NCBI GenBank assembly: GCA_020698575.1
Contig: CM036250.1
Coordinates: 26,177,500-26,241,499, forward strand
Length of the DNA: 64,000 nt
Source: Bostrychus sinensis
Lineage: Eukaryota; Chordata; Actinopteri; Gobiiformes; Eleotridae
Direction: 5' to 3'
Shown: piece after piece, positions 37,101-49,100 of the stretch
How the letters are laid out: the number at the start of each line of letters is the position of its first letter
How positions within the stretch are numbered: position 1 is the stretch's first letter
Made by a program: the position numbers and the translations under genes
The notes under the pieces: generated by a model
What the model was told of the DNA's origin: nothing
The model's input: only the letters and a program-made list of their open reading frames with translations
Databases searched by the model: none

Positions 37101-40100
37101 TTTCCCTTCTTGTCCCTCAGATGCAGCAGTGGTTTGATGAAGAGGGAGAGCGCCACCTGCTGGAGGCAGAGTCAGTGGACGACTCTGGTGCTAGAATGGA
37201 GCAGATCCTCAATAGCTTCACTGGTTTTCTCATTGAAGCAAATGTAAGTCTGAAGTTTCTTGATATAGTTGTCCGTCCTATCTCTTGTTTAACTCCTACC
37301 CCCTCCCACAGGATCGAAGACAACACGCCATGACCCTGGTGTCTGAGGCAGAGCGGCTGCAGCAGAGCGGGACGTCCTATCCGGAGATGGAGATCTTCAG
37401 GGCTTTTGTGAACAGGTTTAAGTCTGGGCTGGAGGACTTCCTGTGCAGAGCAGAGGCCTGTGGTCGAGAGCTGCAGACCATGGTCAACGTCTGTGACTTC
37501 TGTGAACAGGTCTGTAGCAGGACGAAAAACTGGATGATTCAGTGTCTTAAAGCATACTATATGTAAGAAATGACACACACTTAAATGTTGAATATAACAT
37601 TTCAACATCCTTTTTTCTTTTTCTGAATTAATACTTAGACTAAAAGGACCTTTTTACAGTGCTGCACACAGGTCTAAACCAGCCTAGCACTGTAACTGTG
37701 AATCTGTTGTCCTCTCCTCTTCGTTCAAACAGGCTTCAGCTCTTGCTTCTGAATGCATGGACTACTTGGATCGCAGTCTCTCGAGGACCCCCACAAATCT
37801 GGACCAGGACCAAGACCAAACCCAAATCCCACATGGTGACACTGCTCAGTCCTCAACATCCCTGTCCCAGGCCGGGGTCGTCCCATCAGCAGACTCTGAG
37901 CTCTCATCCCTACACAGCTTCTTGGACAGGTTTGATCAATTCAGTGCAGAGCGGTTTCAGGAGGTGAAGGTCCAGGCAGGGACACTCAGGGGGTCCCGGG
38001 GCATGAGGGTCTGGAATATGGCGTGGCTGAAGTGCCAAGAGGCCAGACAGCAGCTGGAGGAGCGTATCCAAGAGAGGACGCTGCCCCGGGACAACAGCTG
38101 TTGCGAGCACCACTACATTGATGTGGTCAGCACAGATGGACCGTTGGTTAGTCCAGGAGGTCAGACTCTGGTGGTCCAGTCCACACCGGGACCTGGTCAT
38201 CCTCAGTGGGATGGTATTGTGTCCGGGACAGTGGATTTAGTAAACACGCGGCCTGTGTTTATAGAAAATAGCTATAATCCTGTAACTGGGAGCAGCCTGA
38301 CTGTCAAACCTGAGGAACAAACTGGACTGGGGGCAGACATCCCTCCACAGTCACCTCGAAGGTAAGAATTGGTGTAACTAACCTGGCCTGACATCTCATT
38401 TCCTAATCTCCATCAACTGGGTCTAGAATCCATTCTATTCAGAAAATTAGACTGTATTTTAAAAGCCCTTTAACACTTGACTTTATTTCCAGATACTTTT
38501 CCATGTTTCTGACTTTGGCATTTATATTTTGGTATCAGGTCAATGAAAAAGTCAGACAGAGAGGCCAGACGGAGGCAGGCGGCCCGAGCACGTAGCGAGA
38601 GGGACGCTGCGGCCCTGTCCCAGTCCCACACAGTCGGCTGTCAGTGGTTTCCCTGGGGTCGGGGTTTGGGACGGATCCGTGAGCCAGGACTCGTGCAGCA
38701 CCGAGACGGCCACGGGGGGTTCCTCCTCCCCGCCAGAGCAGAGGGTCCGCTGCCCCTCGTCTTGCTCACACCACGGTCAGCCGTCCTGCCGGATCCTTCA
38801 GGAAGCACAGAAGTTTCAGATTTCACGACACGGGAGTTTCTGTTCAGAGGAGTCCTGTCTGAGTGAGAGAGGAGCGGCCGGAGGGAGCAGGGCTTTGGGC
38901 TGCAAACACTCGAGTCTGCCCATAAACAGATACGACGAGGGGCTGTGTCCACCGGAGAACACCAGCAACTCACTGTAAGTTCACTAATGAAACAATCCAG
39001 CCTAAACTTATTCTGTAAAACTAAAACACCTTACAGAGTCTTACCAAAGTTTTGTGCACTCTTTTTTGTCTCTAAGCTTTCAGTGAAGGACTGCAGGTAA
39101 CGGTTTCTCTCATTGCCGTTATAACAAAAAAGATAATTTGTAATATACAGCATATTTGTTAGTGTGACCAGTGAAAGATCAGGATTATTACCTTAGTAAT
39201 GTAAACAGGAACAAGTCTTGAGGCACTGTATCACCATGTGTGCTTTTTTTGGTGAAATTACAGAATGTCACACCATGTTTAGCAGACTAGCAGATTCCCA
39301 GTTATGCAAGATTCATAAAGGCATGAAGTAATAAAAGCTCAATCTCCAAAGTCAGCTTGAGCCCGAATAAAAATAACATCTGTTTTCTGTTGTTTCTGTT
39401 ATCTGTACAATAAATTTGAGTTTAACGATGATGATCTTGACATGGTCTGATTTGGTTCCTCCTCTCTGTTGTTGTCCAGACGGCTGCAGCGTGTCCTGGA
39501 GGAGCTGCTTTACACGGAGCAGGACTATGTGCGGTCTCTGGGCTACATCCTGACTCACTACCTCCCCCTGCTGGATCAGCCCGACATACCCCAGGACCTG
39601 CGTGGAAAGAGGGGTGTGATTTTTGGAAACCTGGAGAAGCTCTATGACTTCCACAGCCACTATTTTCTCCCAGAGCTGGAGGCCTGTCAGGGAGAGCCTG
39701 CTCTGGTCGCCCGCTGCTTCCTCAGACATGTTAGTCATTACTTTTTGTGTCAAAGGGCTAACTAGACTGTACAGTGCTACTTCCTCTGAGGAACATGTAC
39801 AGTACCCCTTGTTCTTGGACCAAGTAGCACTTTTAACAATTGGATCAGTTATATTTGAGTGTATTATTCAGGACTGCAACAAATGATCATTCTAATAATA
39901 GATTTATCAGTTGATTATTTTTTTCTTGGATAGTGAGAAAAATAAGGTGCATCAGTAAAAAAAAACAAGTAAATAAGTAAGTAAGTAAGCAGCATGCACT
40001 GATATACTATTCTTTATATTAATAGCTATGGTAACTTTATGTATACTCCAGGCACAGATTAATTGATTAAATTAGTTGACAATTAATTTAATAATCCATT

Positions 40101-43100
40101 ATAATTGATTAATTCAATGTAATTCAATGAATTGTTGCAGCCCTAATACCATTAGATTTTTACTATATCCATTGCAATTTGTAATCTTGTACCTATTTTT
40201 GGTTTATTACAAGGAAAAGATACGTAAAATTGAACCCTTGTCTGTATTGTTTTTTTCAGAGTGATAGCTTTGGCCTGTATGCTCTCTACAGCAAGAACAA
40301 ACCAAAGTCAGACGTCCTGATCCTTCACAGACGCCACGACATCTTCAAGGTCAGTTTTTTCCAATACACCATTCTACATACTTTACTTCAGATGTACACA
40401 AGTTGACCTTTTTTCTGATAACATAGCTTGCTGTTAACTTTGTTGCTTCATCAAACTGAGTAACATAAGAATTTGGACAGGATGCAAGTCATTGCTCAGC
40501 TTATGAAAGTGGATGAAAGGTCGTCATTAACTTAGTTTTACAGGACATTACAGCTCTACACTTCACCCTTCTGTTTTTAGAGCAAGTGAAGTGCTTCATA
40601 CAATGCCCTGCAGGGAATAGGTCTAATAATGATTTTACATTAAGATTTGTACACTCAAATTATTTATTTTCTTAAACTCAAAAGATAGGCAAAGGCAGAG
40701 TGTTAGTACAATATTTTATACTTAACACCTTTGATCATTCCTTATGCAACTGGGGTCTTAAAGTGACCAACCCTGTCAAGGTACAAAGGCTGAGGTGTCC
40801 ACAAGAGCGCATCACCAAATTACTGTATATATCTATATATGAAAGCATGTGTACTAAAGTTATTCACATAGTGGAACTGTCTGATCTATGCTTGTTTTCT
40901 TATCTCAGAAAAAGCAGCAGGAGTTGGGGGACCTGATGGACCTATCCTCGTACCTGCTGCGTCCCATTCAGAGGATCAGTAAATACAGCCTCCTCCTGCA
41001 GGACATGCTGTCTCTGGTGGGCTCTTACCGGCCCCGTGACCAGGACTCCCTGTGTGGTCCCAGTGTGTACATCCCAGACTGTGCCATCGCAGAGAGAGAG
41101 AGGGAGAGGGCTGAGATCCAGGCAGCTGCGGATTTAGTGAGATTTCAGATGAGACACGGCAACGACCTGCTCACCATGGACGCTATCAGGGACTGTGATG
41201 TAAGTTTCAATACAAATTCAATTTTGAGCAGTGTTTAAAGGACAAATGTATGTTTACTGTAGATTTCAGAATACTCACGACTATAGATTGTTTTTGTCAC
41301 ATTTTACAGTCTGGTCAGCCATACCCCTGCTTTTGGTAAAGTGAATTTCAAGCTTCACATTGAAGTTCTGACACATCCTGGTTTTATTTTTTTAGATTAA
41401 GAGCAGGGCAATTCAACTATATTTTCCTATGGGCCAAATTGTCAAACTGTACTGCTGGATTTAGTGCTGCAAAGTTGCAAATTGCTGTATGTACAGCTTA
41501 GTGGCTATTAAAAGATTGATTTATTATTTCTGGGTAGAGGGGCCGAGGGATGGTCCAACTTGACTGATGGATTGGTTCTGGTCTCCCTGCCCCCTGGTGA
41601 ATAGGGAAACTGTGAAACTTCATTTTAATTTGTAAACTACTCTTTGTGTTTTAGGTGAATTTGAAAGAGCAAGGCCAGCTGATTCGTCAGGATGAATTCA
41701 CTGTCATCTTCAAAAAGAAAAAATGTGTCCGGCGTGTGTTTCTCTTTGAAGACCTGATCCTTTTCAGCAAAACCAAGAAAACTGAAGTCGGAAATGACGT
41801 TTATGTCTACAAGCAGTCATTCAAGGTCACACTTCTAGTCTTACAAATCCATACATAAATAGGTTTAATGTTTAAAGGCATATTGTTCATTTTTTTGTTA
41901 CGTTTTCGCTTAGACAAGTGATATTGGAATGACCCATAACTCTGCACTCAGCGGTCTGTGTTTCGAGATCTGGTTTCGTCGGCGAAAGAGTGAAGATACT
42001 TACACACTGAGAGCTGCCAGTTTGGAGGTGAAGAAAGCCTGGACCACTGACCTGGAGAGGATACTGTGGGACCAGGCCACTCACAGCAGAGGTATATTTA
42101 TGTACTAAAGGAAATATAAAGTTTACCAAGGCAGTGGTTCCTATATGGTGGATGTGGTCTTAAAAGTGGGTCAGTGTTCAGCTAATTTAAATATTGTTTA
42201 AGTGACATAAAATGATAATAAAAAGTAGTGTTGTGGTGAATTGGTCAAATCTAAAATGATAAGATAATATTTTGATCCCACCTCTGGGAAATTCACTTGT
42301 TATGGCAGTTACAAAGTATACAACAAAAATTTTAAATTAACAGCACAAAAACACAAGGTTTTTCAAAATAAGCTCCGTCCCTTTAAGACCTCTAATTTGA
42401 AGAAGCTCTAGAAGATGAATGAATAAAAAGTGTCACAATAAAATAAAATAAATTGGACCACACATAAAGATTTAAAATGATTAACCAAGTTTCAGTTTCA
42501 GTTTTAACTACATAAAACTCACATGATGCATGAATAAAATGGCCTGGTTTGGTTTTGGTCATGTAGCGTGTGATATGCAGTAAGGTGACACCACACACAA
42601 AGCAACACAAGAAATACTCTGTCACCAAAACTCTTGTGATCAAATATGACTTGAACAACATATTATCATCTTAGAGATCATACATTTTTTTGTGGAAGAA
42701 TAAAAAAGAAAAAAGACAGTGTTTAGTGTAATCTTGTGTGTCAGTGAGAATCATACACAACAGCATTTTTTTTATCATAAATAATAACAATCAATGTACT
42801 CTTTGTGCCAGCCCCAAGCCCAGATATATGGAGCGGGTTTTGTCAGAAAGGGCATTTAGCTTAAAAACAAATTAATATGCAGATGATTTGCTGTTGCTAC
42901 CCCAGAAGGGAAAGAAAGAAGGATTTAGGGTAACAAATCCAACCAAGTATGGCCCATCTTACATAAGGTTAAAACTACTAAGCTTTTTAGTCAAATGTAT
43001 AAATGATTTGTATTGTTTCAGAGATGCGTTTGCAGGAGAGGGTCTTCATGGGAATAGGACATAAACCATTTATGGACATCCAGCCGAGCGACGCTGCCAT

Positions 43101-45487
43101 CTGTGACCGATCTGTCAACTGTGGCCTGCCCGGAAGAAGTAAGGGTCTTTTAACACTCAAACCAACAAGAATTTGCACACCACATATCACTATAAACCAG
43201 AGTTGTGACTATAATAGTATCACAATGTTCAGATGTGGGCTGCTGAGTTTACAAAGTCCCGGCGTGTCCAACTGTTCTAGAAAACGGACTGTTTGAGGCT
43301 CCACATTACCACACACTTAGTCCTAATAATCAAGTACCTTTTGGTCTTAGGATTATGAAAATAATCGTAGCTCTGTTGTCATAGACAGATTTAGTCCCAT
43401 ATTAAACTACACAACTCTTACAAATACAGACAACAGCCAAGTACAAATGTGGTTATCATGTGCAGTATATAGGTTAACATTACTACGCTTACATTTAGCT
43501 GTATAAGCCGCTCTAACCTCTTTGGGACGTCCTATTAATGTCTCTGTTGACTCCTGTGTGTGCCGTCAGTCCCTGTGGCCTGTTGTTCACACAGGGGCCT
43601 TGTCCCACGGCCGAACTCCATTGGCTCCGGCAGCACCGCCTCCACCACTCTCAGCCAATCCTCTTCCTCGTCCGGCCGCGGATCACTGCCCCCCATCGGT
43701 TACCATGGAAACCAGTGTTCCGTGACAGAGACGGGGGTCGGAGTGGTGTGCTCCTCACCTGAAGCTGTGGCCGACAACGAACTGAACCAGCTCCATCTTC
43801 ATCAGCATCATCTTCATCACTGTAAGGACTGGAGAGGCCAGCTGCCTCTGAGTGAGTTCTAATACTAGTACACTGTTATTACTACTGTTATTACTACTGT
43901 TACTACATCACCCTGGACAACAATCCTGACAAACATGACCTTCTTCTTTAACCTTTTTTTGCTACCTATATTAATATTACACCCCTTAAACTGTTTGTCA
44001 ACCGATGGGTGCGAATTTTGGCAACAGAAGCTTGGCAGACCCACATTTCCATGCATTTACAATGGATGAGAGCGCATTAGCCACTAAAATAGGAAATCCT
44101 ACACAAACAATATTCTTTTAGCTTATTGCAAACATCAGACTACATGTTTGCACAGTTGAGGGAAAGGAACATTACTGAGCTCACTTGGTCCCTGTGTACA
44201 AGCATTTAGGCCACAAAAGATTAAACTTGTGCATATACCGTATTTTGCGCACTATAAGGCGCACCTAAAAGCCTTTAATTTTCTCAAAAACCGACAGTGC
44301 GCCTTATAATCCGATGCGCCTTATATATGGATCAGTGTTGGTTAATTATGGCTACCGTATTCAGGGGGCGTCGCCGAAGTGACAGCAGTAAAAACGGTAA
44401 AGGGGAATTCCAGTCCCAGCTGTTTATGTGTGCCATAGGAGTGTTTATGGATCCTGCCAAAAGAACAAAGACTGACTGACTTATCTGACTGTTTTATTGA
44501 CATTCCCTTTAGCGCAGCGCCATCTAGTGGATGCGCCTTATAATGCAGTGCGCCCTATATATGAAAACAGTTTTAAAATAGGCCATTAATTGAAGGTGCG
44601 CCTTATAATCCGATGCGCCTTATAGTGCGGAAAATACGGTACATGGTGGACCAGAGTGAACCACAAATTGTTTTAGGACTGATGCAAAAACAAACCTCAA
44701 CTGTTAAACTTATGAGGTAACCATAACACAATTCATATTATCAAAAAAAAAAAAAAAAAATAAAAAAATGAAATTACAATGAAATGTGTTACCAACCCCT
44801 CCACTCACCAACAATAACAGTATAGCTATATTTCTGCTTTTATTTTATCGACAAATGTAAAACTCAACCGACACTGTTTGTCTGTGTAAGACACATTTAG
44901 AGTATTGCTAAAATAGAGCGTGCTAAAATTCTCTAACTTCCCCTGGCAGCCATTATCCAACAGCCATTCTGAGCGTCCCTTATTAGAGTGTGCCAGCAGC
45001 TTCCTTAATATTATATCTAATATCCTAGTAACATTATACTAATAGATGATTACACAGGTTTCCTCAAATCCAAGGAAATGTTTTTTAAAGTAACCAATTA
45101 AAGGAGCTTCATACATGTGACCTGTCTCTGTGGTCGCTCCAGTGGACAGCACAGACTCGTCGGGGGACTGTGCTCCTGTCTTCAGCTCGGACCAGAGCTG
45201 CTGTCCTGTCGGCCATCGGGGCAGAAGGTCGTCGACTCCTCCTCCTCTTTCCTGTCCCACCGCAGATCCCTGTGTAGGACGCCCAGCCTGAGGACCAACA
45301 GCTCCCCTGCCCTGACCAGGAAGAGCCCAGCTGGGGTCCCCAAAGCCCAAAGTCTGCCCACTGTTCAGGTATACATCTACTGTCAGTTCTAACTACAAGA
45401 CATTACACACATTTTACACAATATTTACTTTTCTAATGTCTTTCACAGGGAGATAAAATAGTCATTGGAAAATCAACAGAAGTCTGA
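28569..45487 (+). CDS. plekhg4: PLEKHG4/PLEKHG4B-like Rho guanine-nucleotide exchange factor (whole coding span)
   Basis: Twenty-three coding exons, about 6.16 kb, would give roughly 2,050 residues. Order: conserved N-terminal block, long disordered region, Sec14-like region, spectrin-like helices, Dbl-homology (DH) domain, pleckstrin-homology (PH) domain, Ser/His-rich tail. Such proteins load GTP on Rho-family GTPases at membranes and cell contacts. Exons: 28569-28766, 29165-31139, 32838-33018, 33196-33316, 33406-33499, 33651-33737, 34202-34318, 34399-34497, 35627-35778, 36788-36926, 37121-37243, 37312-37509, 37733-38361, 38539-38974, 39480-39729, 40260-40349, 40909-41199, 41655-41825, 41914-42091, 43022-43138, 43570-43821, 45143-45368, 45449-45487. 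All have GT/AG borders. Phases agree except that exons 3, 14 and 22 each need a one-base frame change inside (see findings). The start codon is not fixed: the first exon shown has a good acceptor, but an in-frame ATG lies at 28,473. PLEKHG4 and PLEKHG4B cannot be separated by eye. Confidence 0.85.
31205..31620 (+). repeat. Dispersed teleost repeat
   Basis: It opens 'agttcaattcagttttatttg' and includes 'ggtaaggaaaaactgcta', 'aagaagaaaccttatggagcc' and 'gattctctcccaggacgg'. This order of phrases is one I recall as very common in fish genomes. The family is not assigned. It lies just after the giant PLEKHG4-like exon, in the following intron. Confidence 0.55.
32014..32285 (-). pseudogene. LINE ORF2 C-terminal fragment (L1-like)
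   Basis: On the - strand about 80 codons read with the C-terminal zinc-knuckle-like pattern of L1-type ORF2 ('HTCRRCNKDSASIFHKLWS', followed by 'RPALQEWWKNIMEIIF'). There is no upstream reverse transcriptase in place, so this is a dead fragment inside an intron of the PLEKHG4-like gene. Confidence 0.55.
32838..34497 (+). CDS. plekhg4: PLEKHG4-like Sec14-like region exons
   Basis: Six exons (32838-33018 to 34399-34497). From 'GRDKSGRAVIEVYGEH' through 'SQELFKVLLYFYSITR', 'MTVIFDARKSSPQPQLYKAL' and 'LLLLVNKENK' the protein follows the Sec14/CRAL-TRIO-like module found in PLEKHG4 and related Dbl-family GEFs, a lipid-sensing or autoinhibitory region. The last two exons ('TEVLTSVKSLLKLVEG' and 'FPFVCDLHEALDLLL') complete it. 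The first exon enters in a frame that meets a TGA at 32,948-32,950, whereas the exit frame that fits the next exon is offset by one base. Confidence 0.75.
35627..38361 (+). CDS. plekhg4: PLEKHG4-like spectrin-type helical region exons
   Basis: Five exons (35627-35778, 36788-36926, 37121-37243, 37312-37509, 37733-38361) encode long amphipathic helices with the heptad spacing and Trp/Leu positions of spectrin repeats, for example 'LYNQVEEQVHVLVQRSN', 'MQQWFDEEGERHLLEAE' and 'FRAFVNRFKSGLEDFLCRAE'. The last exon also contains 'VWNMAWLKCQEARQQLEERI' and a linker. Spectrin repeats commonly precede the DH domain in this branch of GEFs and hold it inactive. All phases agree. Confidence 0.8.
38539..38974 (+). 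CDS. plekhg4: PLEKHG4-like linker exon before the DH domain (frame break)
   Basis: The exon enters in the frame beginning 'SMKKSDREARRRQAARARSE', which runs to a stop at 38,864-38,866. The conserved linker ('SCRILQEAQKFQISRHGSFC', then 'SEESC') is in the frame one base on and is the frame that fits the next exon at 39,480 (phase 2, CT|A). The switch must fall between about 38,545 and 38,700, where G runs ('cctggggtcggggtttggg') make a sequencing indel plausible. Confidence 0.7.
39480..41199 (+). CDS. plekhg4: PLEKHG4-like DH (RhoGEF) domain exons
   Basis: Three exons (39480-39729, 40260-40349, 40909-41199) encode a full DH domain. Conserved region 1 is 'LEELLYTEQDYVRSLGYIL'; the middle contains 'NLEKLYDFHSHYFLPELEA' and 'FGLYALYSKNKPKSD'; conserved region 3 is 'YLLRPIQRISKYSLLLQDML'. 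The DH domain is the catalytic part that expels GDP from Rho GTPases. An insert of about 20 residues ('SYRPRDQDSLCGPSVYIPD') lies between CR3 and 'ADLVRFQMRHGNDLLTMDAI'. Frames and splice sites are intact, so the catalytic part looks functional. Confidence 0.9.
41655..43138 (+). CDS. plekhg4: PLEKHG4-like PH domain exons
   Basis: Exons 41655-41825, 41914-42091 and 43022-43138. The PH domain starts 'VNLKEQGQLIRQDEF', has the strand motif 'RRVFLFEDLILFSK' and ends in the usual helix with a Trp ('SLEVKKAWTTDLERILWDQA'). It is followed by the family sequence 'MGIGHKPFMDIQPSDAAI'. In Dbl GEFs this domain binds phosphoinositides and positions the DH domain. All phases agree. Confidence 0.9.
42830..42935 (+). 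pseudogene. Possible LINE reverse-transcriptase scrap
   Basis: Translation from 42,876 gives YADDLLLL, the catalytic motif of LINE reverse transcriptases, in sequence with little else open around it. A stop directly precedes it. The call rests on one short motif, so it is weak. Confidence 0.35.
43570..45487 (+). CDS. plekhg4: PLEKHG4-like C-terminal tail exons
   Basis: Exons 43570-43821, 45143-45368 and 45449-45487. The first is rich in Ser and ends in a His-rich run ('LHLHQHHLHH'). The second enters in the frame 'LDSTDSSGDCAPVFSSDQ' but must switch to the frame ending 'SLCRTPSLRT...KAQSLPTVQ' to join the last exon, which encodes 'GDKIVIGKSTEV' and a TGA at 45,485-45,487. Without the switch the protein would stop within the second exon at about 45,280. 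A 402-bp transposon sits in the intron between the first two of these exons. Confidence 0.65.
44238..44639. mobile_element. TA-flanked MITE with long inverted ends
   Basis: The 402-bp element is bounded by TA on both sides (44,236-44,237 and 44,640-44,641). Its ends are inverted over about 27 bp with two or three mismatches (left CCGTATTTTGCGCACTATAA, right end the reverse complement of CCGTATTTTCCGCACTATAA). The internal phrase 'gcgccttataatccgatgcg' occurs twice, and variants occur near 44,533. TA target use suggests the Tc1/mariner/pogo group; it has no transposase and is non-autonomous. It lies in an intron of the PLEKHG4-like gene. Confidence 0.8.
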
Positions 45488-45662
45488 AATTTGATTTACA
45501 GAATAGAGGTGAGTGTAATGATATGATAATTGTTTTTTTTTGCAATTTTTGAATAGTAGTAAAAACTGTGACTATGTAAGCACCACATCTAAAATGTTTC
45601 AGTAGTCATAAAAATGTCACAATTTGTTGAATTAGTAAATAATTATAAACGTATCCTTGCAG

Positions 45663-45926
45663 AAACGTTTTGGTCCGGAGCTCTGCTGGTTTCCTGAAGA
45701 TGGACTTAGACCTCACTCAGTTCAGAATTTAGGACCTTTTATTTATTGTGTGCTAGTAACACTTTTTATTAATTGTATGAATTATGAAATGAGATGCATC
45801 AAGATCCTCAGTTTCACAGAATATTACAACTGTCATTTCTTCATTCATTTTAACAGAGGCATTTTGGTATTTGAAATGTTGTATCCATCCACAAACTGTT
45901 TCCAGCTGCTTTTACCTGAAAATAAA
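45663..45926 (+). other. plekhg4: Probable 3' untranslated exon and poly(A) signal of the PLEKHG4-like gene
   Basis: A donor-like AATAGAG|GTGAGTG follows the stop at about 45,509, and an acceptor CCTTGCAG lies at 45,655-45,662, suggesting that the 3' untranslated region is spliced. AATAAA is at 45,921-45,926. A second AATAAA near 46,780 could serve a longer transcript. Confidence 0.45.
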
Positions 45927-46199
45927 CTGACAAAGGATTTTATATGGATTGCATTTCACAAATCATTCATTCATTTATTTTATGTGAATCTTTATTTGAA
46001 AAGTTGGACAGTGATTTTTTTCTTTTTTACCGGCACAATACAAATCCAGCATTAGTTTCTCAAGCCAAATGTTCCATCCAACATTACCACATAAACACAC
46101 AGGATTTATGTATTTTATTTATTTATGGTGTTATTTAATGTTTAAATGGGATAACTTATTTCTTTATACACAGTCTTTTTCCTGTAAACAGAAAAATGT

Positions 46200-49100
46200 G
46201 TGTATTGTATGAGCTAATGTTTTTATTAATGTTATTAATATTTTTGTGATTTTTCACTGTCTTATTTCTGCTGCTGATTTGTTTGATATGCTGAAGTGTT
46301 TCTATATTTCTACATTATCAAAAGGGATTGACCACTTCATTACATATTTATATTTAAAGGTGCATTGTTAAATCTGTAGTTGAACTAATGTGTTAAAACT
46401 ACTGTATGTTTTCACTTGTCTGTAATCTTCTACTACAGTGGTTCCCAACCTTTTTTGTTGAAGCCCCTCTGCCTGTGTCCAACACCAGCCAGACCCTCCC
46501 AGCCCTAACCCGGCCCTCACTAACCCTTCAGAAGCAAAAAGTGATGAGCTACACACATAATATTTTTTAAAATTAAGTTCAGCTGCTGAGAGAAGACAAC
46601 CTGGGCACTGCTGTAGGACTGCTGTAGGACAAGCTCAAGTATTGGTTTTAACAAATGATCCTTCGCAAAGAGCGGATGTATTTATATTTAACTAAGTAGA
46701 TTTTTGTTATTCTTTGGTTAAGTGAACACACCATCTGGCTTATTTCCACTGTGTTGTGTTAAGTTCATACACAACACACAATAAAGTGTACTTCAGTTTG
46801 ACTGACTACTGCAGTAATATTATTTTGAAGTAACAGGACATTTACCTGAGTACAACATATCTGGTTTATTTCCACTGTGTTTGTTCAAATGCAACAAACT
46901 GTCCTTCCAAAGCTACCATAGGTTTAAAAGGAGTGGTGTTTTTTTTTTTTTTTTTTTTTTTTTTGCTTGCCTTCAAAATTGAAATGACTTTAACAAATAT
47001 AACTAATACACAAAGAAAACGGCAAAACCTGATACACTGTAAATAATTAATTTTGTCAAAAATACTGTACAGTGAGTGAGTAGAGTCTTCACATTTGGCA
47101 CCAAGGTAAAGCAAAATAAACGTTTACTGTCAAGTGCATGAAGTGCACTCCACATAATCACACCTCTGCTGACTGCTGTTTGACTCCATATTTAAATATC
47201 ATGTTCATTTATTCTAGTTTATTGTTTGTTTTTCTTACATTGGTGTTTATCAATTAGTTTTTTAAATGACATCATATCATTTCATTTTATTTATATTTGA
47301 ATTAAGACACATGAAGGCACATTCATCAACAAATCAGCCGTGAACATCAGTAAATATGTTGGAATTAGCACAATAGCTAAATTGAATCTGTTGTCCTAAG
47401 GAACTCAGATAAAATACAGATTAGTTACAGACATCACACGTCATCATCACACATGTAGACATATTACACAGAACAACAAAGGCCAGGTACAGAAAACCGT
47501 AGTCACATAGAAGTTAAAAGGCCACCATGAACAGTCATCCGATGGGAAAGTTATTTACATGAGGACATTGCTGGTTTGATTTCAACCATTGATTAAGTTT
47601 TTTTTTTTTTTTAAGGTTAAGTAATTGTGACAGATCCTGACATGAGCTGACAGTGTGTTCCATGACTGTGTGCCTCTGACAGACACCATTGGGCTAAATT
47701 TAGTCCTGCACCACTGTACATTACAGTTAATGCTCTAGTGTTTGCTCTATTGTTAGTTTTTTATGTCTGTTTTTTTTTTTTTTTTTTTGCATTGTCAGTT
47801 GTGACCCCAGACACTTTCATTACATGTAACTCTTCCCTTTAAATTCCAGTAAATTCAACTAGAGAAGTGGATATAAAACTGCTCAGACAGACTGTATTAC
47901 TCACTGTAGCACTGTTCTGTGTAAAACCTGATCATATCCTTTCATTATTTTATTTGTAAAAAAAACATCGTCATCATTACACATCCTGCAGCTTTTCAAC
48001 CAAAAATAAGTGGTTTTATATGAAGTGCCTTTGTTGAATGAATTATAAAATAATATATATTTCAAAAAATGACATAAATAATTTATGAAAAAAACATTGT
48101 TGAGTTTTTATTGTGCTTTATGTCTTTTTGTAGGAAGAATAGCCAACATATTTACAATGAGTTTGTGGGGGTAATTTATTAATACTATATCAATTACATT
48201 TTTATTTAATTGTATTTTTTTTTTTTTTTTTTTTTTTTAACAATACATTTTTTTTACTATAACATTGGATACTGCCATCTTACATAACAGTCACTTTTTG
48301 ATTATATTTAATGATAACCATGCGTATTATATCTTTATGCAATCCTGTTTGAATTTATTACAATCACAGCACCAAGTGAATTACAACTGTGAATTGATGT
48401 TTGTTTGATTTATATTTTACAGTTTTTTGTTTGTCTGACATTTCTTCTTTCAGAATTGTCATTTGCAAAACAGGTCACTCAAAAAACCCAAACAGTGTTT
48501 CTTTGAAAAATGTTGTTTTGAATCAAAATTCTTAAAATGTCCCCTAAAAGCAAAAAGTAATTTTTTTCCATTAAAATGTTGAAATTGCAATCAGGTGACT
48601 TCACGTGCACATTCACATGGAGGTAAAAACTCTGAGTCCTGCTCTCAGTAACTGCAGCTCTCACTGATTTAGTACAAGTGAACCTTTGGGTTCATACTTT
48701 ACACAAATGAATGAACTGTGGATATCTTCACTAAACCTGGAAGTTTTTATTAATAAAAATGTATTTATGTAAGTAAAAAAGTGTATTTTGCTCATTTCTG
48801 TAGTGTGCCATACAATATTTCTTTAGTTCTTTAGTTACATTAATGTGCTGAAAACCTGCAGTGGTGTATATTAGTCTAGTCTGTATACAGTCTGTCAGAA
48901 ATGACTGTTACCAAACAGAAGAAAAAACATTAGCTTTATTCTTTGTGCTGACATCTTTAGCACTATCAGTGGCAGCTCTGATAACAATAATAATATATTT
49001 ATTCTGATTAAAAAAATTGAAAGAATGTACTTTATATCTCCTGTTGTGATGGCTGCTGGAAATCCCTCTTGAATAATGGATCCAACCTTGAAAAAATATA

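Noticed and set aside
38679..38978. A separate gene in the second frame of the linker exon
   Set aside because: The frame carries the PLEKHG4-family linker and splices in phase to the DH exon, so it is the same gene after a frame break.
44297..44479. Short open frame inside the TA-flanked MITE
   Set aside because: 60 codons with no transposase motif; arises from the repeated core.
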